From: Phycomyces blakesleeanus NRRL 1555(-)
Taxonomy: Eukaryota; Mucoromycota; Mucoromycetes; Mucorales; Phycomycetaceae
DNA length: 64,000 bases
NCBI RefSeq assembly: GCF_001638985.1
Contig: NW_017265191.1
Span: 186,001 to 250,000, forward strand
Direction of reading: 5' to 3'
The translations under genes were made by a program, and so were the position numbers. Positions 36,577-53,566 of this stretch are shown in pieces; position 1 is the stretch's first letter, and each line of letters begins with the position of its first letter. The notes under the pieces are model-generated. The model worked only from the letters and a program-made list of their open reading frames with translations. It did no database searches and had not been told where the DNA came from.

Positions 36577-39500
36577 ATGGCTAATGGTTACAGCATGGAC
36601 CATCCACCAGCTGCCACAGAAACACCACTCTCATTAGACGCTGGGTATGTATATGTATTTAAATACATTGCGCATAGTGTGTATAGTGTGCGGGTCTGTT
36701 GAGTGTGAGTGTGTGTGTGTGTATCTCAAAGCGACCTCAAGGAACCATCAAGTAAAAAAATGAAAATGGAAATGGAAATAAGGAAGGAAGGAAGGAAGGA
36801 ATAAGAGTAATGCTTTTATTTTTAGAATCACACACACACACACTTATACACTTATACACTCGCACGCAAAGACGCGCTTCTTTATCACGCGTCTTTTGTG
36901 TGTGCAAATTAGTGCTATTACTATTACCTTTTTCTTTTTTCTTTTTTTTTAAAAAAAGGCACTAAATTCTTATTAATTTTTGGGAATCCAATAAATATTG
37001 ATACATGTAACTTATATATTTTTATATGATTTATTCATTCAAAAACAATTCAATCAACCAATCGATCAATAGACGAAGAAAAGTCAAGAATGACGACGAC
37101 GATGAAGAAGAGAAACAAGAAGAGAAACCCACAAACCTCAAGAAACGACCTAAACTTGAACATGTCAAGAATAACACCACTAATCTCTCAAAGGTAAAGA
37201 AAAACACAATCATGACCATGATCTTAATAATTAAACTAACTGAATTGACTTGACTTGATCAACCAACCAACCAACCAACCAACCAACTGACCAACCGACC
37301 GACCGACCTACCTACCTACCTACAAAATCAATATCACACAATCAACAACAATCAATAATCGATATCGGTATATATAGATCGCTATAGAGACAAACATGAC
37401 AAAGGATCAAATAAAGTACTGTGGAGCAATCATCAGACACTTAAAAAAGCATCGAGACGCTGCTCCGTTTCTTCATCCGGTCGACTATATCAGTCTTAAT
37501 GTACCAGACTACCCGAAAATCGTCAAGCACCCAATGGATCTCAATACTGTCGACCGAAAGTTATCCGGCCAAGAGTACACCGATGTGGAAGACATGATTG
37601 CAGACATCAGACTCGTCTTCTCAAACTGCTACAAGTTCAATGGTCCCGAAGCAATGATTTCAATGTTGTGTCAGAATGTCGAGTCTGCGTTTGAAAAGAG
37701 TTTGCGTCAAATGCCGCCTTCAAAACGCGAGGTAGTGAGGTCTGACCTTCTCTTCTTATGGCTAATCAACAACTCTGGCAATCTTTTGCTCTACTTTTTT
37801 TTTTTGCTTTTTCTTTTGGGGAATGTTAATGTGTAGACATCACCAACACCTCCACGTCAACACTCAATGTCAGACAAAGTTCACCGCAAGAAAAAGATCC
37901 AACCATCGTCTTCTCCTCCTCTTCCTCTTCCGTCTACTCCTCGCTATCATTCTCCTCCTGTCTCGACCTCTAACGCTAATTCTAATGCTAATCATTCAAA
38001 TTCAAATTCAAATCAAAATTCAAATTCAGTTTCCAACTCTGCTTCTGCATCAGTTGCTGCTGCTTCTGCCGCTGCTGCTCGTCGTGCATCAGAAGACGGT
38101 AGACCCAAACGAGAAATCCACCCGCCGCCGTCTAAAGACTACCCAGAAACGATAACCAAACGGCGAACAATGATGATGAACCCTCGAAAGAATGATGTGG
38201 AAACAAAGTTCTGCTCACAGACCCTGCGAGAATTAAAGAAATCAAAATACCGAGATATCAATTTCCCTTTCCTTGCTCCGGTAGACATCGTTGCCCTCAA
38301 TATCCCGGACTACCCCTCGATTGTCAAAAACCCGATGGATCTCTCGACAATTGAATCCAAGCTTGCCGAGGGATTCTATGATTCTCCCGAGGCATTTGAG
38401 GCCGACATCCGCCTCATGTTTAAAAACTGTTACCTCTACAACCCCCCGGCCGTACCTGTCCATCGAATGGGCAGGGAGCTAGAAAAGGTATTTGATGAAA
38501 AGTGGAAGCAGAAGCCTGTGCCTGTCCAAGAAACCTTTGAAGAGTTTGAACCAGTTGAATCAGATGAAGATGGTAATACACACAAATACATATATACCTT
38601 TTATACAACAACAACAGCAACAACAGCAGCAGCAACAACAACAAGAACAACAACAAACTTTGTCATTGGCATTGGCATTGTCATTGTCATTGGAATTGGA
38701 TTTAGTGTGGACAGGGTATTCGAGTGGGATTTTTTTCTCTTTTGTTATTGTCGCCGTGTGTTTATGAATCATGTTTATAAATTATGTAGAGAGAGACCAC
38801 AGAATCTCGGAATTGGAACGTCATATTGCCTCACTCGCACAACAGATTGCTTCCATAAAGTCAAAGAAGAAGCGACCAGAGCGACCACAAAAGCCTGTCA
38901 GACCTCGTCCGATGAGTCCAAAAGACAAGAAGCCGTTTTCTAAACGCCATCGTCTGTCACTAAAGACCAAAGAGGAAGAATTGCCCGAATTCACATTTGA
39001 GCAAAAGAAGGATCTCAGTGAACGGATCAACAATCTGACAGGCGATCGTCTTAACACGGTTGTAAACATTATCCAGAGTTCTATGCCTAATCTTGATGGG
39101 GTAAGAAAAAGAGAAAGAAAAAAAAACAATTTCCTATAAGTGGGTATGAGTTGGTGTTTATTGATACATTGTCTTGTACATGAATGCATATAGCAAGGGC
39201 AAGAGGAAATTGTGCTGGACATTGATGCTCTTGATCGAAAGACTCTGCACCGGCTGCACGAGTTTGTGACTGGAAGAAGCCTTATACCTCCTTCATCATT
39301 ACTATCGTCATCGCCATCGCCATCATTGGGCTCTCACAAAAAATCGGCGCCGAACATTAATAACAACAACAGCAGTCATAATAATAACAATAATAACAAT
39401 AGTCATAATAATAATCCAAGCAGTAAAAACAATCAACATCATCATCAACAGCAGCACTCCCAAAACAATAGTACCACAAATGCAAACACAAATAGTAACA

Positions 39501-39904
39501 GCAGTAGCAGCAGCAGTAGCAACAACAACAAGAGACCAAGAACTCATTATTCAGAGGCAGATGCTGACCGTAAGATTAAAGAACTTGAAAATACCCTTCA
39601 AAAGTTTACTGGTTCAAAACCTGACACTTTTTATGGTAAGGCAACTAATTTTTTTCTCTCTCTTTATTTTTTATTTTTTTTGTTTTTCTTTGGGGGGTGA
39701 ATTTGGGATATCTATCTATCTATCTATCTATGTATATATATATATGTGTATTTTTTTTTCTTGGTACTTTTTTTTTTAAAAAAAAAAATGTATATATGTG
39801 TATATGTATGTATTTCTTCTATAGGTCAAGAATCTTCCAGCGAAAGTGATTCGGACAGTTCATCAGGGTCTGATTCGGATGACTCTGGAAGTAGTTCCGA
39901 TTAG
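36577..39904 (+). CDS. BDF1: BET family double-bromodomain protein
   Basis: Seven exons: 36577-36644, 37073-37193, 37390-37731, 37837-38572, 38790-39100, 39194-39635 and 39825-39904; 699 residues. BD1 (about 66-170): HRDAAPFLHPVDYISLNVPD, PMDLNTVDRKL and CYKFNGPEA. BD2 (about 298-405): FPFLAPVDIVALNIPDYP, PMDLSTIESKL and NCYLYNPP. Both keep the acetyl-lysine-contacting Asn (FN, YN). A coiled-coil/basic region (ELERHIASLAQQIASIKSKK) and an ET domain (about 485-560, PEFTFEQKKDLSERINNL through LDIDALDRKTLHRLHEFV) follow, then an Asn/Gln/Ser repeat tract and a closing Ser/Asp/Glu-rich tail. This is the complete BET layout of Bdf1/Brd4, which reads acetylated H4 and recruits transcription factors such as TFIID. 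Exon 3 uses the second AG of a CTATAGAG acceptor to keep frame. Confidence 0.96.
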
Positions 39905-40698
39905 AAAAAAAAAAGAGAGAAAAAGAGAATTGTTATTATTTAATTATCATTTTTCTAAATTTTTTTTTTTAAAAAAAAATATAGTAACAACATAAAGAGG
40001 GAAAGAGAAAAAGAGCAAGAAATAATGATAATAACGATAATAATGATAATCAATGTAGATACCAAAGAACAAAGAACAAAAAAATAAAAAAATAAATCTA
40101 ATAAAAATCTAAATAAATTACATAGTATTTTAGGCAAAGATTTGTTCATCTTAATAAGAGTTTCAAATCCTTACACAGATTTAAACGGCACGTTAATTTC
40201 CAAAAAAAAGCTATCATGGTTTATTTTCCGTTTTCATTTGTTAGAGTAATTTTTTCTTTACAGCTTCGGAGTCTGGGTTTTATATTTTAATGCTTGATTT
40301 TAATTGTAGCTTTTAGCATCCCGAATGCATCACCAGGAGACATCTTCTGATAACTTCTTTATACTTCCTAAACCCTTTTATTCTCCTTCTTCTTCTTTTT
40401 TTTTTTTTTTTTGATTATAGACTTCTTTAAAGCATGGTGCACAGAATAATATATATATTTAAATATATAAAGGTATTTGAATTTTTTCTTCTTTGTTTGG
40501 TTTGTATTGGTTTTGTGGGTTTTTTCTTCTTTTAATTGGTTAGAAAGAAAAGAAAAAGAAATAGGGAAAAAAAAAAGATTATTTGAAAGAAGGAAAGAGA
40601 AGAAAGATGATATATATTGGTTGTCGTTTACTCGTTTGTTTGTTTGTTTGTTTGTTTGTCTGTCTGTCTGTCTGTCTGATTTTTTTTGCTTCTTGTCA
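39905..40698. other. Convergent spacer between BDF1 and EB1 genes
   Basis: 3' regions of both genes. A T11A9 tract lies at 39,959-39,979, poly-T at 40,396-40,412, and TTTG/TCTG repeats at 40,634-40,678. No gene seen. Confidence 0.6.
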
Positions 40699-42771
40699 TT
40701 AAAAGGTTTCATCATCAAACTCTTCTTCATGAGCATCTTCGCCTTCTGGAGGTACCTCAAAGCCCTCCTACAGATAAACAAAAAGAAAACAAAGTTTAAT
40801 ACACATAAATAAATACTACGCACTTTTTTTTTTGTTTTTGTTTTACATATAGTATATATACACCAAAACAAAAACAAGAAGCAAAGAAAGTCATGGAGAA
40901 AGGAGGATTGTGTATGTCTTCCATTCTCTCTTTTCTTTATCATTCTTCATTTCGCTTTCTTTCTCTTTCTTTCTCTTTTTACCTCTGTGCTGTATAGAAT
41001 GGCTTGGATGTCCTTGAGAACTGGCACCTCAAGAGGTTCCTGGTCAGCAGCCTCCTGCTCAATGGCCTCCATTTGTTCCTGAACAATGATTTCGATATCC
41101 CGGAGTTTTCCAAAATAGAAATCGCGCTCCTTTTCAAGTCCATCTACTGTCATCTTGAGCTCGGCAATCTGCTTGTTAAGCTCAATAATCATGGAAGCCG
41201 AGTGGTTGTCAAGGGTGTTGGCACTGGCACTATTAGAAGACACGCGACCAGATGTAGTGTTGCGACTGGCACTACGAGCTAATCAATCAAATATAAGCAA
41301 CACATTACAATGTATATACATAACAAGAATGAATAGGGAAGGGGGAGATAGAAAAAGGGAAGAAGGAGAGAAATTGGATGTGCAAAAAGAAAGAAAAGTT
41401 AAAAGAAAATAAAAATTAAACGCGTGTATAATATGTAATGGACATCTTTTTTTTTTGTAATTGTTGGTTCTTCTTTGTAGTAGTAATAGTAGTAGAAAGA
41501 ATTATGGTTGTGGTTGTGGTCTATTCTCGCTTCTATTGATTTATATATAACCAAGAAAGAAAAGAAAAGAAAAAAAAATTACCAGATACTCCACTAGATG
41601 CTCCAACCGGCTTACGAGCAGCTGCAGGTGCACCAGTTGCGCGAGGACCTCCTGAAGGTTTTCCTGCACCACCGGGACCACCCTTGCGTCTCTGAGCTGC
41701 CTCATAAGATCCTCCAGGAAAGTTCTGGTCCCAGAATCGCTTGACCCACTGCATGAACTCAAGGTTGTCTTGGAACTTGCACTTCATCAGACGGTCAACG
41801 GGAATGATCTTTTTATATTTTCAAACATAGATATAGATATAAATACATAAATACCCACGTACGTACCCACGTACGTACGTATAAATATATATATATGTGT
41901 GTGTGTGTTTGTAAGTAAATTAAATCAAAATATACACCAAGAATAATAATTCAAATGTCTTCTATTCTTCTTCTTCTTTTCAATTAATTCTATCATTTAT
42001 TAATTCATTCTTGTTACCTTGTCAACCCTATTAACAAAACAGAATGATTAAACAAATATTCACACATATAATTTTGAAAAATAAATAAATATCATATATA
42101 TAAAGAGAACTTGTGTAGAGCGGGGGAATTAAAGTATCGAGTAACTGATTTGATTTGGTGGTTATGATTTACTAGAAAAGAAAACCATTTACAATATATG
42201 TAGAAAGAGTACAAAAGACCTTGCAATAAAAATAAAAAATAAAGCGCTTACTTGTGCTTGTCAAAAGTGTGCTGGAGAATCTTAAAGTTTCCAACGTATT
42301 CATACTCATGCTTGGTGTCAAACTTGACTTTGCTCATGTGCACATCACCTATTTATTTTATATAACAATTATGGCCATCTGTTAAATTCGATTTCTATAC
42401 ATTAACAAATCACCACATTTATCATCTAACTCTTACCAAAGATGGAGTCCATAATCTGACAATAACCAGCACCTATAAAGCAATAAAACAACGTAAACGG
42501 AACACCATCATCATATCATCAACACCATCAACATCATCAACATCAGCATCGTATAAAAAAAAAGAATAAAAAAAAAGTGAAAGGGCAGGTTAGGATAAAA
42601 GATATATATATATATATACATATACATATACATATATACATATAGACAGATGCAATAAGTTAATCTCGAAACACCATCATCTGTACCTGTTCCAGCCTGT
42701 TCGATCTTGGTATAGTTGAGTTGGAGGAGGTCGTTCAACCATGCCAGTAATTCAGTTCTTGATTCTCCCAT
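40699..42771 (-). CDS. EB1: Microtubule plus-end tracking protein EB1
   Basis: Seven exons: 42771-42687, 42472-42437, 42348-42252, 42027-42018 (10 nt), 41808-41583, 41278-40983 and 40767-40699; 272 residues. The N-terminal calponin-homology domain (about 1-115) opens MGESRTELLAWLNDLLQLNY and includes GAGYCQIMDSIFGDVHM, LQHTFDKHKVDKIIPVDRL and FMQWVKRFWDQNF; it binds the GTP-cap lattice. A Gly/Pro/Ala/Arg linker follows, then the EB-homology coiled coil (about 190-250, KERDFYFGKLRDIEIIVQEQ), which dimerises and recruits SxIP partners. The acidic tail ends in DETF rather than the EEY/F of animal EB1, though a terminal aromatic is kept. The 10-nt exon encodes the HKVDK part of the CH domain and is needed for frame. 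Confidence 0.96.
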
Positions 42772-43284
42772 GTTTAATAAAGACTACGCGTTCTAGATGA
42801 GATGTAATGCGCCCTTTTCCGACTTTGTTTCCGCCGCCCCCCCTCTTTCTTTCTCTTTCTTTTTGGATGACAAGAAAAAAAAAGTCTACAACCTTGTTTT
42901 ATGATGACATCAAACCCCTCTTTCAATATCCGCCTCATATGGCACATGTACATACATACATTTATATAATTAGATATACAGACACATGTAGTTGTGTGTA
43001 CTTGGGTGCATATAAGAATACAAACAAGCATTCGCATACATAACTGTATGTATTGGACTGTATTGTATTCTGCAAGCTAATAATGAATATATATACAAAA
43101 GAGAGGGGGGATTGTATTTCTCTTCATTTGAGTTTTACTTTCTTTTTTGTTGTAAAATACAATATCCAAGATTTCATAATTAACACTTTATGTTGCAATA
43201 TTTTAATGAATGAAAGTATCATTATATATAAGGCGCATTATTTTATTTAATTTTATTTTATTTTATACACAACTTCTTTAGTTC
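42772..43284. other. Spacer between GCN5 3' end and EB1 start
   Basis: Holds the EB1 promoter. A pyrimidine-rich tract with a C run lies at 42,826-42,862, close to the EB1 start; CATA-type repeats at 42,948-42,975. No gene seen. Confidence 0.6.
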
Positions 43285-47480
<4,196 letters not shown>

Positions 47481-49682
47481 TGTAGTACTCTTGCGGATCA
47501 ACAAGTCAATCAATCAATTAATCAAATTATAAAATAATGATAATCGACAGAAAGAAATAAAAAGGTATTAACACGGTGTACAAATGTACAAAATTGTGGT
47601 TGTGTTATAATATAATTATATTATATTATAAATATATTATATTATATTCTATGTATATAAAAGACAAAGAAATAAAGAGAGGGAGACAGATGTTGAAAAA
47701 AAAGCAGGAAAGGACAGGACAGGACAGGACAGTCTCTTTTTTTTGCCCTTTATCTATCTGTCATTTCTTTCTTGTATATATATATATGTGTGTGTGTGTG
47801 TGTTTAGATATTCAAGTAAAGACTTGGATTAATATATAGATTAGTATGTATCATTTGTTTCTATTGTGGCTGTTGCTTTATTTGATTTATTCAGAACCTT
47901 GGAAACTCGTAATAAGATGAACTTGATGATTTCATGTTCATATTCATTTGGAGAAAAGAATAAATTTGTGTGTACATCTTTTGATAAACCAAGTGATTTT
48001 TGTTCTTGTTTAAATCGAGCTTTTACAAATTACCTTCTTGTACGAATGGTTTATATATTTGGCGTAGAATATGGTTGGTATATATATATGTATGTATATA
48101 TTTACATATAATTATTTGGTTAAATTATTCAACCAGAGATTGTCTTGGTTTGTTGAATACTCGTATCAATACATAGATACATGTGTCTATTGACATGAAT
48201 GGACTCAATAGATTCTACTATAGTTATACATATCTATAAACTAATAAAGTAAATTAGTATTAGTACTACTACTACTACTACTACTACATAATAATTTTGA
48301 AAAATTGATTTTAGACTTGTGGTTTCAATGTTGAAGCGAAACCTTTGTTCTACTTACTGTATTGCTTAAACATTAAAGTTGGCATGGCAATAAAATGGCT
48401 TTTTTTTTATTTCCAAGTATGCCATGATATATACATACTATATTTGAGTACACTATTTAGATATAATTATATTCTCTGATATCCAAAAGATCAAGCCCTC
48501 AAGTGCCAGTACTTGAGTTGTTATGCATGTAAAAAGAAACGTCATCAACTTATACTACAGTATAAAAAGGGCTATTTTAGTAAAAGATTTTCTTTGCAAG
48601 AATACACGTCTAAGCATATTTTGGAACACTTAAACAATATACCCCTAAACAAATACTTTCCCTTTTTTTCCCGTAGTGCTAGTCTGCCTTCTATTTTTGG
48701 AGATACTTTGAGCTATTGACATTTTACATGATTTTATGTATATATGTACATTACATATATTAATAATATGCCATGGGAAAGGAACCTGGACCTGTATTTC
48801 CACATGACTATGGAAATTGTGTGCAAGTCGTGGGTTTCCAGAACTCTGTGTTGCATTGCACAGTTGTTCCATAACCCATCTAGTATATGGTTTTATTTAT
48901 TTATTATTGTACATGTATCAATAAATAAAATAAATATACTTGCGCGCGTATATATATATATATATATACATGTGCGTGAGTGTGTTTGTGCAGACTTGAA
49001 ACACGTCCTTACTCTCAAATGCTTCGTGTGTTTTTATTTGCAATAGGCATTTCAAGCATAACCTTGTATATGAATTTGTATACCTCAAAACGCAACATAA
49101 GAATATACGTATATTGGTGCGTACAATTGTTTATATATATATACAGCTAGTACTTTATATATCAATCAATCAATCAATCAATCAATGGATCAATCGATCA
49201 ATCAATCAAGTCTTGATCATGTCAGGTATTTGACAAACAAAATATAAGTTTGATTGGGTAACCCAGCCAGTTCTTCTATTTTCTTCCATGTCTAACAACA
49301 CTTTACTTATTCAAACTCTTTATTATTTATTGTACTACAGCCACCAGTAGCCTTACTCAATAGTTGAATGGGAAGAAAGAAGGAGATGTTGAAGAAGTAA
49401 AGATAATACGACACCACAAAATTCAGATGTATATATATCGTATTTGGATTGAATTGATATAGATAGTCAAGTTGGTTTTTTTTATATATTTTATTTTATG
49501 TTATTGTATGTTATGTCATGTTATTTTAGGGTAAGATAGGGCATGGTGTGGTATGTTATTTTTTGCTTTAACTTTTTAGTAGAGTGTATTATAGTAGCAA
49601 AAAGAAAGCTGTTTCCTTGGCATTCGCACTTTGACTTGACTTGACTGGAAATGATATTATTGCGGGAGACTCATATTTCCTT
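47481..49682. other. Intergenic, no supported gene
   Basis: Holds the GCN5 promoter. AGGAC repeats at 47,711-47,730, TG repeat at 47,787-47,802, TAC/CTA trinucleotides at 48,267-48,288 and CAAT repeats at 49,163-49,208. Open frames at 47,866-48,111 and 48,513-48,719 show no motif. Confidence 0.55.
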
Positions 49683-49842
49683 TTAGTTGGATCTCTTCTT
49701 CATCTTCTTTCTCTTGTTCTTGAGTCTTCTCTGCCGCTTTTTCTTCCACTTTTCTCTCACTAGAATTTTAACAAATGCATTTTTAGAATCAAAATTTATA
49801 AAGAGATAGTAGATAAGAATATGGAGAGGAATGTCACTTACT
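49683..49842 (-). CDS. RPL41: Ribosomal protein eL41, start codon split by an intron
   Basis: The coding sequence is the last base of an upstream exon (49,842, A) joined to 49,759-49,683 (TG plus 24 codons and TAA): 25 residues, exactly the family length. The product begins MREKWKKKRQRRL and ends KKMKKRSN, aligning without gaps to the MRAKWRKKRxRRLKRKRRK pattern of eL41, the smallest ribosomal protein, which bridges the two subunits. The intron, 49,841-49,760 (82 bp), has GTAAGT and CTAG ends; no unsplit ATG exists at this position. Several Arg are Lys and one is Asn, so it is diverged from the strongly conserved standard and could be a paralogue or a decaying copy. The upstream exon is otherwise untranslated. 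Confidence 0.8.
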
Positions 49843-51223
49843 CTCTGTTTGGTTCTCTTGGTTACTTACTATTAGACTATCTGTGGAATATGATAAAGGT
49901 AATGAATATAAAAGAAAATAATATGAAAGAAAGATGCGTAATTTGTCAAGCTCTCAAACGCATTGAATAAATATGCAAATCGGTAAACAAAAATCCCACT
50001 CTTTTCTTGTTATATTCTTTTTTTACTGCAATCAAAAAGTTGATGTCGTAAACCAATTGAAGATGGTGTTCTTGTCCAATCAAAAATTGATTTCATAGAC
50101 TAATTTAAAAATAAATTTCGTCGGGTTCCTAGAAATATTCTTGAAATTAGGTTTATGGTAAAAACTTTGCTTTAAGAAAAAACAAGACAGATTCCCTGCA
50201 ATTCTCTATATCTATTGAGATCTCTAACGAGCACGCGAGTAATCTTGACAACTAGACTGTACATTATACAAATATCTTTCTGTCACCTGTGCTAAATCTA
50301 CTTTCTTTTATCAACTTCACTAACTTAAATTTCATAAATACTAGCCTTGATTACTATTAAGCGTGTTCCTTCTAAAGGCCTTTAACAATTCAAACTTTTT
50401 TATAGCTAAGATACACCCAAAATACCGAATAGTAAGCTATTAGATCTTATCTGTAATAATTGTACTGGGTTGAAGAAGTTGGAAAAAAGATGTTTAGCAT
50501 TGACTGCAAAAACTTGGTGGCGTAGAAAGTGGAACATATATAAAAGAGACAAAAGTTGGTACTTAATTTAAATTCCACTATAAAACACTTTAAACCCCAA
50601 AAAACTTGCAACAATTCACTAAAATCGCCTTTTTTTCTCTTAGGGCACGAAATAGCCACTGGTCCTATAGCTTCCACTTAGGGTTTCTGTAGCCTATTAA
50701 CTCACATAAGCAGTGCATATGGATTAGTTTCCCTGGTTAATTTGTCAAAGACAGAAAGAACACAAATGAATACGATTGTTTCAATTATCATTATTTTTTC
50801 TTCTTCTTCATGCCTATCACTATTTAATTATTTTACTTACTGTATAACACCACCTTTGCCAAGACAATTAAACCCAAGCCCAGTTCTTTAATTTGGTATA
50901 TGGATATTTTGGGCCTTCAAAAAAAACAGTAAAAAAAGCTAGAAGCCTTTTAAAATAAGTTCCGTGACTGTTCCTTTTATCCTCCTAGTGTTACCAGACC
51001 TACCAAGCTTAATGTTTGGCCTTATACAATTACAGTATATTTATATTTTATTACTCAGACAAAATGCGCACCTTTTCTCTCTACCTTTTTTTAACCCTGG
51101 TAAAGAAATAGATATACAATAAAATCAAAAAATAAAGGATTACCTATACTTACACATACGTATCTTCCTTAAAAGTTAAAAACGTAACACGCCTAAAGAA
51201 AGAAGGAAAGAAAGAAAGAAAAA
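49843..51223. other. Intergenic, possible element remnants
   Basis: Divergent spacer between eL41 (minus) and the AIF-like gene (plus). From about 50,000 to 51,000 the sequence is of ordinary complexity rather than simple repeats, like the decayed-element zone further on, but no frame is recognisable. Confidence 0.5.
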
Positions 51224-53313
51224 ATGAATATCCTTCGTTCGTCTGTCACTCGCACTACACCACTCGCCCGCTCCATTGGACGCGTACCTATTCGTCAGGC
51301 ACGACTCGGTCAACGAACCTATGCCCAGGCAACACCTAGCCCTAAGAATGCCGGAACCAACACTCCCTGGTTCCTTGGCTCCTTGATTGTGTTTGGTCCT
51401 CTCTTGTTCAAACTCACCTCGCCACCTCCCAAACAAAAGAAAATCGAACATACTCCTGTTGCCGCTACCGCTACCGCTACTGCTGCTGCTGACAAACCTT
51501 CCGAGCCTGTCAAAAACTCTGCCGTGATTCCTACTGAATCTACTTCCGACAGCAACAAAAGCACAAGCACACAAAAACCCAAGGTTCAGAAACCATTTGT
51601 ACTGATTGGTGGTGGCACTGCTTCTTATGCAGCCGCAAAGGCCATTAAAGAAAAGGACCCTCTGGCAAACGTGATCATCATTGCCGAAGAAGCCCAAGCA
51701 CCTTACATGCGCCCTCCGTTGTCAAAGGAACTCTGGTTCTCAGAGGATCCCAAGGTTACCCAGACCCTGGTCTTCAAGGACTGGCAGGGACATGAGCGCG
51801 AGACCATCTATCAGGATGCATCGCTTTATGAAGTTCTCCAGGATGCAGCTGGCTCAGACACACCTTCGGAAAAGGTCAAGTTGCTGCTCAACAAACGTGT
51901 TGTCAAACTCAATATCGACACTCACACTGTGACTTTGGATGACGGCAGTGAAATTTACTATAACAAGGTAAAACAAAACAACAACAAAATGTTATTTATT
52001 TCTCAATTACCCCTTTACCTTTATATTTTTCTCTCTCTCTTTTTTTTGGTGGGTTTGGCTGGTAGGTATTGTTGGCTACCGGTGGATCACCCAAGAAATT
52101 CCCTGGTGTCCAGGACGCAAATGTAACCACATTCCGTTCGATCGAGGATTTCAAGTTGTTGGACAGCAAGGCTAAAGAAGGTGCTCACATTGCTGTTGTT
52201 GGAGGTGGTTTCCTTGGATCTGAATTGGCTGTTGCATTGGCCCACAGAGGTAAGATATATATGTGTATATATATATAAACGAATGTTAAAAGAGGGTGTA
52301 AGTGGGATTCTTTTTCTTAGAAAAGAGACAGATTAATTATTACCAATTTAAAAAATTGATGGTTTGATTCAATCTTTTCTTTTTTTATATATAAGCTGAA
52401 AAACAGAACATCAAGGTGACCCAAGTCTTCCCAGAAGGTATGAAAAGCCTGGGATTTTTACCACACACATTTAAAAAGAGTTAGATAGACATGCATACAT
52501 ACATAATAGATTTGTGTGAATAGAAATAGAAATAGGAAGCATATAGTATGCGTTTATGCGATGTGCAATGCGATGAATTGAATGTCTAATTTATATCGCT
52601 TATAATTATAGAGGGCAACATGGCAAATGTGTTCCCCACCTACCTCACCAAGTGGACAACTAGCAAGGTTCGCGACCGTGAGTAAATAAATAATAAATAA
52701 GATATATACATATATACATCTTTATTGCTATAGTTACTATTATTTTATTGACTCTTTGACAAATATACTATATTTATATACTTATTTTAGTTGGTGTGGA
52801 TGTGAAATCCAACAAGTCCATCAAATCTATTAACTCTGGCAAGGATGGGAAGGTCGTACTTGACTTGGGAGATGAAAAGTTGAGCGTTGACCATGTGGTT
52901 GTGGCCATTGGTCTCGAGCCCCGTGTCGACCTGGCCCGTCAGGCTGGTTTGGAGATCGATGAAAAGAGAGCTGGTGTAGTGGTCAATGCTGAACTGGAAG
53001 CCCGCTCGGATGTATTTGCTGCTGGTGATGTCGTGTCTTTCCATGATGTCCAATTGGGTCGTCGTCGTATTGAGCATCATGATCAGTAAGTTGTTTGTTG
53101 TTATCTATTCCAACAATTATTTTTCAAGATATAAAGGAAATCCATAATTTTCTCTTTTTATATGATATATTGGATTTTTAAGATGTATTTATTTATTTAT
53201 TTATCTTGTCTATAGTGCTGTATTGAGTGGAAGACACGCCGGTGAAAACATGATTGGTGGGTCAAAGCCTTTTACTCATCAGTCCATGTTCTGGTAAGAT
53301 ATATAACTTTCTT

Positions 53314-53344
<31 letters not shown>

Positions 53345-53506
53345 ATGTGCGGCAATTACTCATTTATCCAACCTATTTACAATATATATATGTGCGCGTG
53401 TTTCTTTGTGGATAGGTCTGATCTTGGCCCTGAGATTGGTAATGTATTATTTTTATCATTAATTGATTCAATAGAAAACAAACGCAAGAAACTAGTAAAA
53501 AAAACG

Positions 53507-53566
<60 letters not shown>

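Noticed and set aside
49157..49208. Repeats considered as a CRISPR-like array
   Set aside because: Simple CAAT tetranucleotide tract without spacers, in a eukaryotic genome.
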